From positions 1 to 64,000 of the forward strand of contig NZ_JAQGLB010000008.1 of the NCBI RefSeq assembly GCF_027853965.1: a stretch of DNA of 64,000 nt. Reading direction: 5' to 3'. Every line of letters begins with the position of its first letter. Within the stretch, counting starts at the first letter, position 1. The translations under genes were made by a program, and so were the position numbers. Below, piece after piece: positions 38,852-49,199 of this stretch. The notes under the pieces were generated by a model. The model ran no database searches. It was not told where the DNA came from and saw only the letters and a list, made by a program, of their open reading frames with translations. Origin of the DNA: Saccharopolyspora indica (GTDB lineage: Bacteria; Actinomycetota; Actinomycetes; Mycobacteriales; Pseudonocardiaceae).

Positions 38852-40036
38852 ATGCGGGTACTGCACACCTCCGACTGGCACGTGGGCCGGACGTTCCACG
38901 GGCGCGACCTGCTCGGGGATCAGGAGGCCGTCCTGGGCGGGCTGGCCGATCTGGTCGTCGAGGAGCAGGTCGACGTCGTCGTGGTCGCCGGTGACCTCTA
39001 CGACCGCGCCGTGCCCTCGGGCGAGGCGGTGCAGACCTGCGTGCGGGTGCTCGCGCGGATCCGCGAGGCGGGCGCCCAGCTGGTGGTGACCTCCGGCAAC
39101 CACGACTCGGCCGCGCGGGTGGGCGCGTTCGCCGAGTTCGCCGCGGCGGGCGGCCTGCACCTGCGCACCCAGGTGGCCGGGCTGCACGTGCCGGTGGAGC
39201 TCGCCGACGAGCACGGGCCGGTCGCGGTGTACGGCATCCCGTACCTGGAGCCCGATCCGGCGCGGCGCGCGCTGCGGGCGTGCTCGGACGTGCCGGGCGC
39301 CAGCGCCGAGATCGAGTCCCGCGGCCACACCGCGGTGCTCACCGAAGCGATGAACCGGATCCGCGCCGACTTGGCCGGACGCCCGGCCGGAACGCGGTCG
39401 GTGGTGCTCGCGCACGCCTTCGTCACCGGCGGCGACAGCTCCGAATCGGAGCGCACCATCGCCGTCGGCGGCGTCGAGCAGGTGCCGGGCTCGGTCTTCG
39501 ACGGCGTGGACTACGTCGCCCTCGGCCACCTGCACGGCCCGCAGCGGCTGGCCGAGCACCTGCGGTACTCCGGCAGTCCGCTGGCGTACTCGTTCTCCGA
39601 GGCGGCGCAGCGCAAGTCGGTGTGGCTGGTGGATCTGGACGCCGGTGGCCTCGCCGCGGTGGAGCGCCGCGAACTGCCGGTACCCCGTCGTCTGGCCACC
39701 GCGAAGGGCGAGCTGGCGGAGCTGCTCGCCGCAACCGAGCACGCCGAGCTGGAGGACTGCTACCTGTCGGTGACGCTCACCGACGAGGTCCGCCCGCTGG
39801 AGCCGATGCGCCAGCTCCAGCAGCGGTTCCCGCACGCGGTCCACCTGGAGTGGAAGCCGGCGACCGGCCGCGCGACCGCTCCGCTGCGCTACGCCGAGCT
39901 CGTGCGCGGCCGCGACGACCACGCGCTCGCCGACCAGTTCGTGGCGGACTGCCGGGGCTCGGAGCCCACCGGATCCGAACGCGCGCTGCTCGGCGAGGCG
40001 CTGCGCGCGGTCGCCGCCGCGGAGGGGGCGAAATGA
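38852..40036 (+). CDS. sbcD: Exonuclease subunit SbcD
   Basis: The 394-residue nuclease has the full set of metallophosphatase motifs: DWHVG at residue 8, GDLYD near 47, GNHD near 82, the histidine in LAHAF, and GHLHG near 228. With SbcC it forms the Mre11-Rad50-type complex that cuts DNA hairpins and blocked ends. The ATG at 38852 is the family start (MRVLHTSDWH). It overlaps sbcC by four bases. Confidence 0.95.
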   Translation: MRVLHTSDWHVGRTFHGRDLLGDQEAVLGGLADLVVEEQVDVVVVAGDLYDRAVPSGEAVQTCVRVLARIREAGAQLVVTSGNHDSAARVGAFAEFAAAGGLHLRTQVAGLHVPVELADEHGPVAVYGIPYLEPDPARRALRACSDVPGASAEIESRGHTAVLTEAMNRIRADLAGRPAGTRSVVLAHAFVTGGDSSESERTIAVGGVEQVPGSVFDGVDYVALGHLHGPQRLAEHLRYSGSPLAYSFSEAAQRKSVWLVDLDAGGLAAVERRELPVPRRLATAKGELAELLAATEHAELEDCYLSVTLTDEVRPLEPMRQLQQRFPHAVHLEWKPATGRATAPLRYAELVRGRDDHALADQFVADCRGSEPTGSERALLGEALRAVAAAEGAK

Positions 40037-42984
40037 GACTGCACAGCCTGGAAGTCACCGCCTTCGGCCCGTACCGCAACCACCAGGTGGTCGACTTCGA
40101 CCAGCTGGGCGCCGACGGGCTCTTCCTGCTGCACGGCGACACCGGAGCGGGCAAGACGACGCTGCTGGACGCCGTCGCCTTCGCCCTCTACGGCTCGGTT
40201 CCGGGTGCGCGCGGGCAGGTCAAGCGGCTGCGCTGCGACACCGCCGATGACGGCGTGCCGACCAAGGTGGTCCTGGAGCTCACGGTGCAGGGCCAGCGCC
40301 TGCGGCTGGAGCGCAGTCCCGAGTACGAGCGGCCGAAGAAGCGCGGCGACGGGTTCACCACGGAGCAGGCGAAGGCCTCGCTGACCTGGGTCGACGGCGC
40401 GCCGACCGAGTACCCGCCGGAAGGCCTGACCCGCATCGACGAGGTCGCGCGCACGGTGCAGCGGCTGCTGGGCATGACCGTCGAGCAGTTCTTCCAGGTC
40501 GTGATGCTGCCGCAGGGCGAGTTCGCCAAGTTCCTGCGCTCGGACACCAGCGAGCGGGAGAAGCTGCTGGAGAAGCTGTTCGGCACGCAGCGCTTCGGCG
40601 ACGTGGAGCGCTGGTTCGTGGAACGGCGCCGGGAGCGCGGCCGGGCGGTGGAAGCGCAGTCGCAGCAGGTGCGCGAGCTGATCGCGCGCGTCTCGCAGGT
40701 CTCCGGCGCGGTGCACGAGTCCGATGTGGACGACCAGAGCTGGTTGGAGGACATCGAGAAGAGCGCGGTCCGCGAGCTGGAGGGCGCCCAGGCCGAGCAG
40801 TCCCGGCTGCGCCGCGAGCGCGAGTCGGCGGAGTCGGCGCTGGCCGAACGCCGCGAGCTCGCCGACAAGGTGCGGCGGGTTCGCCAGGCCGACGCCGCGC
40901 TCGCCGAGATCGCGGAGAAGTCCGCCGAGCACGACGCGTGGCGCGCGGAACGGGAAGCGGCGCACCGCGCGGTCCCGGTTCTGGCGGCGCACCGCGCGGT
41001 CCGCCGCGCCGAGCAGGAGCGGGAGAAGGCGGCCGCGGAGGTCGTGGTCGCGGCGGCGCGCTGCGAGCTCGACGCGGAAACGCCGGTGGCGGAGCTGCGT
41101 TCGCTGGCAGGCGCGAAGCGGGAGGAGGCGGGTGCGCTCGCGCACCTGGTTCCCGAAGCGCAGCAACAGGAAGCGGACCGCCGCCGCGCGGCCGAGCTGG
41201 CAGATCGGATCGCCCGCGACGAACAGCGGGAAGTGAAGCTGCTCGAACAGCAGACCGCGCTTCCGGCGCGCATCGCCACCGCCCGCGAGCAGGTGGAGGA
41301 GGCCAAGCACGCGGAGCTCCGCCTGGACGGCGTGCAGGCCAAGGGCACCGAGGTCGCCGCACTGCTGAGCGCGGCGCGTGAGCTCCCGGCCGCGCAGCAG
41401 GAGCTCACGACGGCGACGGCCGGCGCTCAGCGAGCGGTGGACGTCCACCAGCAGGCCCGCGACCTGCTCCAAGACCTCCGGGCACGGCGGCTCGCCGGCA
41501 TGGCCGCCGAGCTCGCGACCCGGCTCGCTCCCGGTGAGCCCTGCCCGGTGTGCGGCTCGGCCGAGCATCCCGAACCGGGCAAGCCGATCGACGACCCGGT
41601 GCGCGCTGAGGACGAGGAGAAGGCCCAGCACGACGAGCAGCAGGCGCACGCCCGCCGTGAAAAAGCCGCGGTGGAAGCGCAGCGAGCTCGGCAGAAGGTC
41701 GACGGCCTGGTCGAGCACCTCGGCGAGCGCACCGAGTCCGAGCTGGCAGCTGAACTGGAGCAGCTGCGTGCCGAGCGCGCGTCGTTGCGCAGCGCCGCGG
41801 ACCAACTCCCGCAGCGCACTGCGGGATTGGCGGAGCTCGAAGTCTCCACGGAACGCTTGACCGAGCAGCTGTCGCAACTCCGCACGGGTCTCGCGGCCTC
41901 GCGGAGCGAGCACGCCGCACTTCTGTCCACAGTGGAGGAGCGGGAGTCGCGGTTGCGCGAAGCGCGCGGTGACTTCCCGAGCATCGCCGACCGGCGCACC
42001 CACCTGCTCGACGTCGCAGCGCGGCTCGACCAGCTGCTGGCCGCCCGCACGGCCCGCGACGACACCGAACGCCGCCTCGCCGAACACCGGGAAGCACTGC
42101 GCGAAGCCGCGACCGAAGCAGGATTCGACGACCCGGCCGCCGCGCTGGGCGCCGAGCGCAGCGAGGAGCGGATCGCCCAGCTCACCGAGGCCTTGGCCGA
42201 GGTGGAGGAGCGCGCCGCAGGCGCCCGCGCAGCGCTGGCCAGCGCGGAGCTCGCCGGAGTCGACGGAGTCGCCGAGGTCGGCCTCGGAGAGGCCACCGAG
42301 GCGGCCACCGTCGCCCGCGAAGCGGCGGAGCGCGCAGCTGCGTTGGCGCATCGCGCCGAGCAGCGGCAGCGCGACCTCGCGGAGCTCGCGGAGCGCTTGC
42401 GCGGAGCGTGGGCGGAGCTGGGACCGGCGTTGGCGGAGCACGCCGAGCTGGAGGCGCTGGCGGACGTGGTCAACGGGCGCGGGCAGAACGCGCGGAAGAT
42501 GTCGTTGCGCGCGTACGTGCTGGCCGCGCGGTTGGAGGAGGTCGCCGTCGCGGCGACGCGGCGGTTGCAGAAGATGAGCGGCGGGCGGTACTCGTTCGTG
42601 CACTCCGATGCCGCCGGGGCGCGCGGAGCTCGCGGTGGGCTCGGGCTCGACGTGCTCGACGACTACTCCGGCAAGGTCCGCCCGGCCAAGACGTTGTCCG
42701 GCGGCGAGTCGTTCCTGGCCTCGCTCTCGCTGGCGCTCGGGCTGGCCGACGTGGTGGCCGCGGAGACCGGCGGTGCGCTGCTGGACACGCTGTTCATCGA
42801 CGAGGGCTTCGGCACCCTCGACGCCGACACCCTCGACCTGGTGATGGACACCCTCGACGACCTGCGCGCCGGTGGCCGCGTGGTCGGTCTGGTCTCGCAC
42901 GTCGAGGAGATGCGCCAGCGCATCGGCGTCCGCCTCCGGGTCCGCAAGTCCCGCGACGGCTCCACCCTCGAACTCCAGACCTGA
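40033..42984 (+). CDS. sbcC: Exonuclease subunit SbcC
   Basis: The 983-residue SMC-like ATPase has Walker A GDTGAGKTT near residue 37, QVVMLPQGEFAKFLRSD near residue 155 and long coiled coils. A zinc-hook CPVCG (Cys504 and Cys507) lies at their tip. The C-terminal signature LSGGESFLASLSLALGLA and LFIDEGFGTLD complete the ATPase. It tethers DNA ends and controls SbcD. The ATG at 40033 overlaps the sbcD stop and has GGAGGGGG upstream. The open frame extends far upstream, but that part lies over sbcD. Confidence 0.95.
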   Translation: MRLHSLEVTAFGPYRNHQVVDFDQLGADGLFLLHGDTGAGKTTLLDAVAFALYGSVPGARGQVKRLRCDTADDGVPTKVVLELTVQGQRLRLERSPEYERPKKRGDGFTTEQAKASLTWVDGAPTEYPPEGLTRIDEVARTVQRLLGMTVEQFFQVVMLPQGEFAKFLRSDTSEREKLLEKLFGTQRFGDVERWFVERRRERGRAVEAQSQQVRELIARVSQVSGAVHESDVDDQSWLEDIEKSAVRELEGAQAEQSRLRRERESAESALAERRELADKVRRVRQADAALAEIAEKSAEHDAWRAEREAAHRAVPVLAAHRAVRRAEQEREKAAAEVVVAAARCELDAETPVAELRSLAGAKREEAGALAHLVPEAQQQEADRRRAAELADRIARDEQREVKLLEQQTALPARIATAREQVEEAKHAELRLDGVQAKGTEVAALLSAARELPAAQQELTTATAGAQRAVDVHQQARDLLQDLRARRLAGMAAELATRLAPGEPCPVCGSAEHPEPGKPIDDPVRAEDEEKAQHDEQQAHARREKAAVEAQRARQKVDGLVEHLGERTESELAAELEQLRAERASLRSAADQLPQRTAGLAELEVSTERLTEQLSQLRTGLAASRSEHAALLSTVEERESRLREARGDFPSIADRRTHLLDVAARLDQLLAARTARDDTERRLAEHREALREAATEAGFDDPAAALGAERSEERIAQLTEALAEVEERAAGARAALASAELAGVDGVAEVGLGEATEAATVAREAAERAAALAHRAEQRQRDLAELAERLRGAWAELGPALAEHAELEALADVVNGRGQNARKMSLRAYVLAARLEEVAVAATRRLQKMSGGRYSFVHSDAAGARGARGGLGLDVLDDYSGKVRPAKTLSGGESFLASLSLALGLADVVAAETGGALLDTLFIDEGFGTLDADTLDLVMDTLDDLRAGGRVVGLVSHVEEMRQRIGVRLRVRKSRDGSTLELQT

Positions 42985-43032
42985 GCTCGTGAGCGCTTCA
43001 GGGCGCTATGACGCCCCGAAGCGCTCACGAGC
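42985..43032. repeat. Hairpin family H4, copy a
   Basis: GCTCGTGAGCGCTTC (42985-42999) pairs perfectly with 43018-43032. After one mismatch, GGGCG pairs with CGCCC around a six-base loop. It lies between the convergent sbcC and ogt genes and resembles copy b at 57047-57092. Confidence 0.85.
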
Positions 43033-43035
43033 GGT

Positions 43036-43533
43036 TCACGCTGCGGCTTCGTGGTCGAGGAGCCAGCGCTTCACCGGGGCGCCCCAGCGGAAGCCGCCGA
43101 GCGAGCCGTCGCTGCGGAGGACTCGGTGGCACGGCACGAAGAGCGCCGCGGCGTTGCGGGCGCAGGCCGAGGCTGCCGCGCGCACCGCCTGCGGGCGGCC
43201 GGCCAGCGCCGCGTACTCGGCGTAGCTCACCGGCTCCCCGGCCGGGACCTTGCGCAGGACCTCCCACGCGTGCTCCAGGAACGGGCCGGAGCTCTGCCGC
43301 ACCTCGATCTCCTCCACGGCGTGCACGTCACCGTCGTGGTAGGCGCGGACCGCCCGCGTCACCGGGCCGAGGTCCCGCACCACGGCGGGTGTGTTGGTGA
43401 ACAGGTCCGGGGAGATCAGCGGGATCAGTTCCCCCGCCTCCGCGGTCCAGCCGGACGCGAGCACCGCGCCGTCGGTGTCGATCACGGCCGTGAACGGTCC
43501 GGCCGGAGTGTCCACAGTAGATGTTTTGATCAT
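43036..43533 (-). CDS. ogt: Methylated-DNA-protein cysteine methyltransferase
   Basis: The 165-residue repair protein has the acceptor cysteine in VPCHRVLRSDG (Cys135), with the preceding RAAASACARNA. It transfers the methyl group from O6-methylguanine to itself in one step. The ATG at 43533 has GGAG upstream; the longer frame overlaps the alkA end. It follows the Ada-AlkA gene by 28 bases, so both alkylation-repair genes are likely one operon. Confidence 0.94.
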   Translation of the reverse strand: MIKTSTVDTPAGPFTAVIDTDGAVLASGWTAEAGELIPLISPDLFTNTPAVVRDLGPVTRAVRAYHDGDVHAVEEIEVRQSSGPFLEHAWEVLRKVPAGEPVSYAEYAALAGRPQAVRAAASACARNAAALFVPCHRVLRSDGSLGGFRWGAPVKRWLLDHEAAA

Positions 43534-43561
43534 GATGGCTCCAAGGGAAGTTCGGGGCGAT

Positions 43562-45034
43562 TCACGAGGCTTGCAGCTGCGGCGGCTCGACCGCGGCCTG
43601 CCACAGCAGCATCCCGGCATAGGAGCTCCACGGGCTCCACCGCCGGGCGTGCTCCTGGATCACCGCCGGATCTTCGGACAGTCCGAGGGCCCCGGCGCCG
43701 CGCCGCAGCACGAGGTCTCCGATGAGCAGCACGTCCGGGCTGCCGAGCACGCGCATGGTGACGTAGCTCGACGTCCACGGGCCGATGCCGCGGATCTGCT
43801 CCAGCTCGTGCCGCAGTTCCGCCTCGTCGCGGCCCGGGTGCAGCGCCAGCCTGCCCTCGGCGACGGCGGCCGCCACATCGCGAACGGTCTCCGCCCGCCG
43901 CCGCGGGCCGGGCAGGGCTTCCATCACCCGCTCGGCGAGCACCTCGGCGGTGGGGAACAGCGTGGTCACCGAACCGTGCGGGTGCGGCAGCGGATCGCCC
44001 AGCTCGGTGGCCAGGCGTTCCGTGGTCTTGCGCGCCGCCGCGACCGAGATCTGCTGGCCGATCACCGCGCGGATCAGGATCTCCAGACCGTCGACGCTGC
44101 CCGGCACCCGCACTCCCGGCGAACGGGCGATGGAACCGCTCAGCGCCGGGTCCGCGCCGAGCACCTCGCGCACCGCGATCGGGTCGGCGTCGAGGTCGAG
44201 CAGGCGGCGCAGCCGGGTAACCGCGCTGCCGAGGTCGCGCAGATCGGTCAGCCGCAACGTGCAGGCGACGTGCTTGTCCTGCGGGCGCAGCGTCGCCACC
44301 CCGGTTCCGTACGCCAGGCGCAGGGAACGCGTGTAGTGGTCCGGCCCGGCTTCTTCCAAGCCGTCCAGCGCGCGCTGGCTGAGGAAGCGCAGCACGCCGG
44401 AAGCGTCGCACGGCGCGCGGAACGGCAACCGCAGCTGCACGGTGCCGGCTCCGCTCGGCGCGTCGTTGCGGCGCTGCGCGCGGCCGCGCATCTCGGTCGG
44501 CGTGGTGCCGAAGACCTCGCGCATCGTGTCGTTGAACTGCCGCAGGCTGGAGAAGCCCGCGGCGAAGGCGACGTCGCTGAACGAGATCGCGGTCGTCTCG
44601 ATCAGGATCCGGGCCGAGTGCGCGCGGTGCGCCCGGGCGAGCCCGAGCGGGCCCGCGCCGAGCTCGGCGGTGAGCACCCGCGTCAGGTGCCGCTCCGAGT
44701 ATCCGAGCTGATCGGCCAGGCCGCGGACCCCGCAGCGGTCCACCACGCCGTCGGTGATCAACCGCATGGCGCGACCGGCGAGGTCGGCGCGCAGGTTCCA
44801 CTCCGGCGAGCCCGGCACGGCGTCCGGCAGGCACCGCCGGCACGCCCGGAACCCGGAGGCCTGAGCGGCGGCCGCGGTGGCGAAGAACACGCTGTTGGTG
44901 CGCTTCGGGGTGCGGGCCGGGCAGGAGGGGCGGCAGTAGATGCCGGTCGACCGGACGGCGTGGATGAAGCATCCGTCGAACCGCGCATCGCGCGAGGCCA
45001 CCGCCCGGAAGGCGTCTTCGGTTCCCACCAACAT
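43562..45034 (-). CDS. alkA: Ada-AlkA fusion: adaptive response regulator and 3-methyladenine glycosylase
   Basis: The 490-residue protein has an Ada-type zinc domain with Cys34, Cys38, Cys65 and Cys68 (GIYCRPSC and CRRC). The first of these is the methylphosphotriester acceptor in Ada. An AraC-type helix-turn-helix (about 85-185), an AlkA N-terminal domain and a HhH-GPD glycosylase domain with IRGIGPWTSSY near residue 414 follow. It would sense methyl damage, activate transcription, and excise alkylated bases. It is transcribed ahead of ogt, a compact adaptive-response operon. The ATG at 45034 places the first motif as in homologues. Confidence 0.93.
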   Translation of the reverse strand: MLVGTEDAFRAVASRDARFDGCFIHAVRSTGIYCRPSCPARTPKRTNSVFFATAAAAQASGFRACRRCLPDAVPGSPEWNLRADLAGRAMRLITDGVVDRCGVRGLADQLGYSERHLTRVLTAELGAGPLGLARAHRAHSARILIETTAISFSDVAFAAGFSSLRQFNDTMREVFGTTPTEMRGRAQRRNDAPSGAGTVQLRLPFRAPCDASGVLRFLSQRALDGLEEAGPDHYTRSLRLAYGTGVATLRPQDKHVACTLRLTDLRDLGSAVTRLRRLLDLDADPIAVREVLGADPALSGSIARSPGVRVPGSVDGLEILIRAVIGQQISVAAARKTTERLATELGDPLPHPHGSVTTLFPTAEVLAERVMEALPGPRRRAETVRDVAAAVAEGRLALHPGRDEAELRHELEQIRGIGPWTSSYVTMRVLGSPDVLLIGDLVLRRGAGALGLSEDPAVIQEHARRWSPWSSYAGMLLWQAAVEPPQLQAS

Positions 45035-45131
45035 GGCTTCGATCGTGCCAGCGGGCGGAGCCGGTCACTAGCGGAAATCGGACGCGACCGTCCGGGTGGG
45101 CAAATGCGCGGTTGATCCCTATCGTCGCGGC

Positions 45132-45326
45132 ATGGCGCATTCGAAGACCAAGATCCTGACCGCCGCGGCCGGAGCCGCGTTCGCCCTGATGGTCACGGCG
45201 GGCTGCAACAACCCGGCTCCCGCACCCGAGCAGCAGCAGGAGCAGCAGGAGGACGGCGGCCAGCAGGAGCAGCCGGACGACGACCAGCAGGGTGATGACC
45301 AGCAGGGAGACGACCAGGACGACTGA
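45132..45326 (+). CDS. Small Gln/Asp-rich lipoprotein
   Basis: The 64-residue protein has a signal sequence and a lipobox cysteine near residue 23 (MVTAGC). The remainder is a low-complexity tail of Gln, Glu, Asp and Gly with QQGDD repeats. It is probably anchored outside the membrane, with a disordered, highly acidic chain that could bind cations. No family was recognised. The ATG at 45132 gives a proper signal peptide; the longer frame does not. A hairpin follows it. Confidence 0.65.
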   Translation: MAHSKTKILTAAAGAAFALMVTAGCNNPAPAPEQQQEQQEDGGQQEQPDDDQQGDDQQGDDQDD

Positions 45327-45339
45327 GCCGCAGCCGTCT

Positions 45340-45370
45340 GCTCACGGCCGGTCCACCACCGGCCGTGAGC
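45340..45370. terminator. Terminator overlapping the gntR-type gene end
   Basis: GCTCACGGCCGGT and ACCGGCCGTGAGC form a perfect 13-bp stem with a five-base loop between convergent genes. The stop codon of the leftward regulator (45342-45344) lies inside the stem. Confidence 0.8.
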
Positions 45371-46058
45371 GGGCATCGCGGTCGGTGGCGCCGACCAGCC
45401 CGGCCGCGGTCAGGGTGAGGTGCCGGGTCAGCACCTCGGCCGCCGCATCGGCGTCGCGATCCAGCGCGGCTTCGGCCAGCTGCCGGTGCTCGCCGAGGTG
45501 GTCCCGGTCCGGAGTGCGGTGCGCCGACCAGCGGCGGGCCAGTTCGCTCGCGGACCACATCCGGTCGAAGCCCTCCAGCAGGACCGGGTTGCCGCACCCT
45601 TCCAGCAGCGTGCGGTGGAAGACCCGGTGGGCTTCGGCCCACGCCTCGCTGAAGTACTCGCCTTCCTCCGGCGCGAAGGCCGGAGTCCGGGCCAGCCGGT
45701 GGTGGGCGGCCTGCACCCGGGCTTCCCAGTCGACGTCACCGCGCTCGATGGACATGCGGAGCACGACCGGCTCAACCGTCCGGCGGGCTTCCGCGATCTC
45801 CTGCCAGCGGCGGTCGGAAAAGGCCGGGACGGCGAAACCGCGGTTGGGCAGCCGGTCGGCGAGACCGTCACCGACCACCCGCACGAGCGCCTCGCGCACG
45901 ACCGCCAGGCTCACTCCCTGCTCCTTGGCGAGGTCCTGCGGCTTGAGGGCCTGGCCAGGGGCGTAGCTCCCGCGCATGATCGCGTCGCGAAGACGGGCGT
46001 AGACCTGCTCGGAGAGCATCTGCTTGCCCTGCGGAGAAGCCGTCCCGGTCACGCGCAC
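45342..46058 (-). CDS. GntR-family regulator (FadR type)
   Basis: The 238-residue protein has a winged helix at the N-terminus (LSEQVYARLRDAIMRGSYAPG, then VSLAVVREALVRV). A helical FCD ligand domain follows, with conserved residues in EARRTVEPVVLRMSIER and HRQLAEAALDRDADAA. It probably represses itself and the divergent SRPBCC gene through the ATCGAT-centred sites in between. The ligand is unknown. Confidence 0.9.
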   Translation of the reverse strand: MRVTGTASPQGKQMLSEQVYARLRDAIMRGSYAPGQALKPQDLAKEQGVSLAVVREALVRVVGDGLADRLPNRGFAVPAFSDRRWQEIAEARRTVEPVVLRMSIERGDVDWEARVQAAHHRLARTPAFAPEEGEYFSEAWAEAHRVFHRTLLEGCGNPVLLEGFDRMWSASELARRWSAHRTPDRDHLGEHRQLAEAALDRDADAAAEVLTRHLTLTAAGLVGATDRDARSRPVVDRP

Positions 46059-46076
46059 AGCATAGGTGACTCGATA

Positions 46077-46110
46077 GATAATCGATTATTTCCGGTATCA
46101 TCGATTATCG
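46077..46110. promoter_or_regulatory. Twin ATCGAT operators between gntR-type and SRPBCC genes
   Basis: ATAATCGATTAT (46078-46089) is a perfect palindrome, and ATCATCGATTATC (46098-46110) is a second, near-perfect one. Their centres are 19 bases apart in an AT-rich island within the divergent promoter. They are the likely binding sites of the adjacent GntR protein. Confidence 0.65.
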
Positions 46111-46138
46111 TTGACCACCGAGGCAGTCAGGAGCACCG

Positions 46139-46639
46139 ATGAACGACTCCGCCCAGCCCGAACGCATCGAGGTCTCCCGCCTCATCCCCGCGGCACCGGG
46201 CGCCGTCTTCGAGGTCCTGACCGACCCGATGGGCCACGTGGACATCGACGCCTCGGGAATGCTCATGGACGCCGAAGGGGAGCGGGTCACCAAGGCCGGT
46301 GACCGCTTCGCCGTCCACATGGACCGGGAAGCCCTCGGCGACCGCCCGCTGGGCAAGTACGACGTCGAGGTCGTCATCACCGAGCTGATCCCGGACGCGG
46401 AGATCGCCTGGACCGTCGAAACCCGCACCGGGGTGAACGTCCGCCACATCTACGGCTACCGGCTGGAACCCGCCGCGGGCGGCACTCTCGTCACCTCCTA
46501 CTACGACTGGTCGGAGATCGACGAGGAGTGGAAGCGGGCCGACGTCTTCCCGATCGTGCCCGAGTCCGCGCTCAAGGCCACCCTCGGGATCTTGGAGCGC
46601 ACCGTTCGCCGACGCACGACCGCCCACCGGGGCCGATAG
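46139..46639 (+). CDS. SRPBCC (START-like) family protein
   Basis: The 166-residue protein has the polyketide-cyclase/START-like fold: ERIEVSRLIPAAPGAVFEVLTDP at the start, IYGYRLEPAAGGTLVTSYYDW in the middle, and a C-terminal helix. Such proteins bind hydrophobic ligands in a deep cavity. No catalytic residues are evident. The ATG at 46139 follows AGGAGC. Divergence from a GntR regulator suggests control by it. Confidence 0.85.
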   Translation: MNDSAQPERIEVSRLIPAAPGAVFEVLTDPMGHVDIDASGMLMDAEGERVTKAGDRFAVHMDREALGDRPLGKYDVEVVITELIPDAEIAWTVETRTGVNVRHIYGYRLEPAAGGTLVTSYYDWSEIDEEWKRADVFPIVPESALKATLGILERTVRRRTTAHRGR

Positions 46640-46669
46640 CGGTCCGGACGAGCACCTACACTCCAGGGC

Positions 46670-47749
<1,080 letters not shown>

Positions 47750-47788
47750 CGACCCGGCACCACGCGCACCTGCGGCGAAGCGCCTCAG

Positions 47789-48145
47789 TCAGCCGTCAAC
47801 GTGCTCGCGCGATGCTCGCGCGAGCCTTATCACGAGATCATCCGGGACCGGCTTGCGCGGCGAGAAGGTGACGCCGGTCTTGCTCGCTCTGAGGCCCGCT
47901 TCTGCGATCTCCTCGGCATGAGCTGAGATCGCGGGGGCGAGGAAGTACAGCCCGACCTGCTTGCTGAACGCCGCGTAGCTCGCGACGACCTTGCCGCGAA
48001 TCCTGAACCCCGGCATGTTGTACGCGATCATCTCCTCTGCATCCGGGAGAGCTTCGCGCAGGAGGTTCCGGAGGTGGTCGAGAACCGGGCGGAACGCCTC
48101 CGGCGCAGCGGCGATGTAGGAGTCGTGGTCAGCGATGGTTGCCAT
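47789..48145 (-). CDS. DUF1801 (YdhG-like) protein
   Basis: The 118-residue protein has the DUF1801 pattern: a helical start (EAFRPVLDHLRNLLREALPDAEE), then MIAYNMPGFRIRGKVVASYAAF and VGLYFL. Family members related to YdhG and frataxin-like folds have been called iron chaperones, but firm evidence is lacking. It is the first gene of the accretion region after ychF and is read against it. A second, diverged member lies at 50089-50442. Confidence 0.8.
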   Translation of the reverse strand: MATIADHDSYIAAAPEAFRPVLDHLRNLLREALPDAEEMIAYNMPGFRIRGKVVASYAAFSKQVGLYFLAPAISAHAEEIAEAGLRASKTGVTFSPRKPVPDDLVIRLARASREHVDG

Positions 48146-48297
48146 GTCCCTGCCTTCCTCTCAGGTGCGGAAACTCTAGCCGCGTCCGGTCGCCGGTGTC
48201 GGTGGGCGGATCCGGGGACGGACGTGATCGGTGCGGCTCGCCCGGTCCGGACATTTCAGCGGGGCGCGGGGAAGGCGCGGCGACGCGTCGTAGGCTC

Positions 48298-49119
48298 ATG
48301 CCCGTGAGCGAGGCGACGGGGACCGGGGTCCGGTCGCCGGAGTTCTGGCACGATCCGCGCTTCCCGCAGGTCGAATCGCGGCGCTCCTGCCGGCAGAACT
48401 CCTGCTACCGGCCGCACACGCACGATCGCTTCGCCGTCGGACTGATCGACGAGGGGACCAGCGCGTTCGTCGGGCGGTCCGGATCGCCGGTGCGTCTCGA
48501 ACCGCGCGACGTGGTTCTCATCCCCGCCGGGCACGTCCACTCGTGCAACCCGGTCGGCGGCGACTGGGTGTACCAGATGATGCTCTTCGACCCGGAGTGG
48601 CTTCGCGTGCGCGCGTGGGCGCACGACGCGGCATTCGACGGGGCGATCCAGGTGCACCGCGACTCCGGCGTCTACCGCCTCTTCGACGACGTGAACGCGG
48701 CGCTGTTCGAGGGGGCGCGAGACCTCCACGGTCTCGAACGGTTGCTTCGCCGTGCGTTCGCTGGGCTCGGAGCCGCGAGCGTCCGGCGCGAGGACGCGGC
48801 CGGAGGATCGGCCCTCGCGGAGACGTTGCGCCCGGTTCTCGACGTGCTCGCAGAGCAGTCCGAGGATCCGCGCCTCGATGATCTCGCGACGGCCGTCGGC
48901 ATGAGTCGCTATCAGCTGATCCGCGCCGTCAAGCGCGCCACCGGTCTCACGCCGATCGCCTGGCGCAACAACGCGCGGGTCATGCGGGCGCGGGCGATGC
49001 TGCGCGGCGGGGAACCGATCACCTCCGTCGCGCATGCCCTGGGGTTCGCCGATCAGAGCCACTTCCACCGCGTGTTCCGCGCCCACGTGGCGACGACGCC
49101 GGGCGCGTACGTCCGCTGA
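48298..49119 (+). CDS. AraC-family regulator with cupin domain
   Basis: The 273-residue protein has an N-terminal AraC-type cupin with HTHDRFAVGLIDEG and LIPAGHVHSCNP. Two C-terminal helix-turn-helix units follow (DLATAVGMSRYQLIRAVKRATGL and ITSVAHALGFADQSHFHRVF). The ATG at 48298 or a GTG six bases on could be used. It directly precedes a LysE-type exporter, a common pairing in which the regulator senses an amino acid and switches on its export. Confidence 0.88.
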   Translation: MPVSEATGTGVRSPEFWHDPRFPQVESRRSCRQNSCYRPHTHDRFAVGLIDEGTSAFVGRSGSPVRLEPRDVVLIPAGHVHSCNPVGGDWVYQMMLFDPEWLRVRAWAHDAAFDGAIQVHRDSGVYRLFDDVNAALFEGARDLHGLERLLRRAFAGLGAASVRREDAAGGSALAETLRPVLDVLAEQSEDPRLDDLATAVGMSRYQLIRAVKRATGLTPIAWRNNARVMRARAMLRGGEPITSVAHALGFADQSHFHRVFRAHVATTPGAYVR

Positions 49120-49199
49120 CGCAATTTCGTTCAAGACGGTGAGCGCGCGCCGGTCTCAAGATGGGGGCCGTCTTCGCCGCTCTTCGGAACGAAAGTCTG

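Noticed and set aside
38645..39922. Leftward frame ending VNFVRN opposite sbcD
   Set aside because: The ending comes from the H2 palindrome, and the rest is a shadow of sbcD.
39889..42900. About 1,000-codon frame opposite sbcC
   Set aside because: No recognisable motifs and composition typical of a shadow; sbcC has all its motifs on the other strand.
45132..45326. Acidic tail of the small lipoprotein as a low-complexity artefact
   Set aside because: Rejected as an artefact because the signal peptide and lipobox are well formed and a terminator follows, so the gene is kept at moderate confidence.
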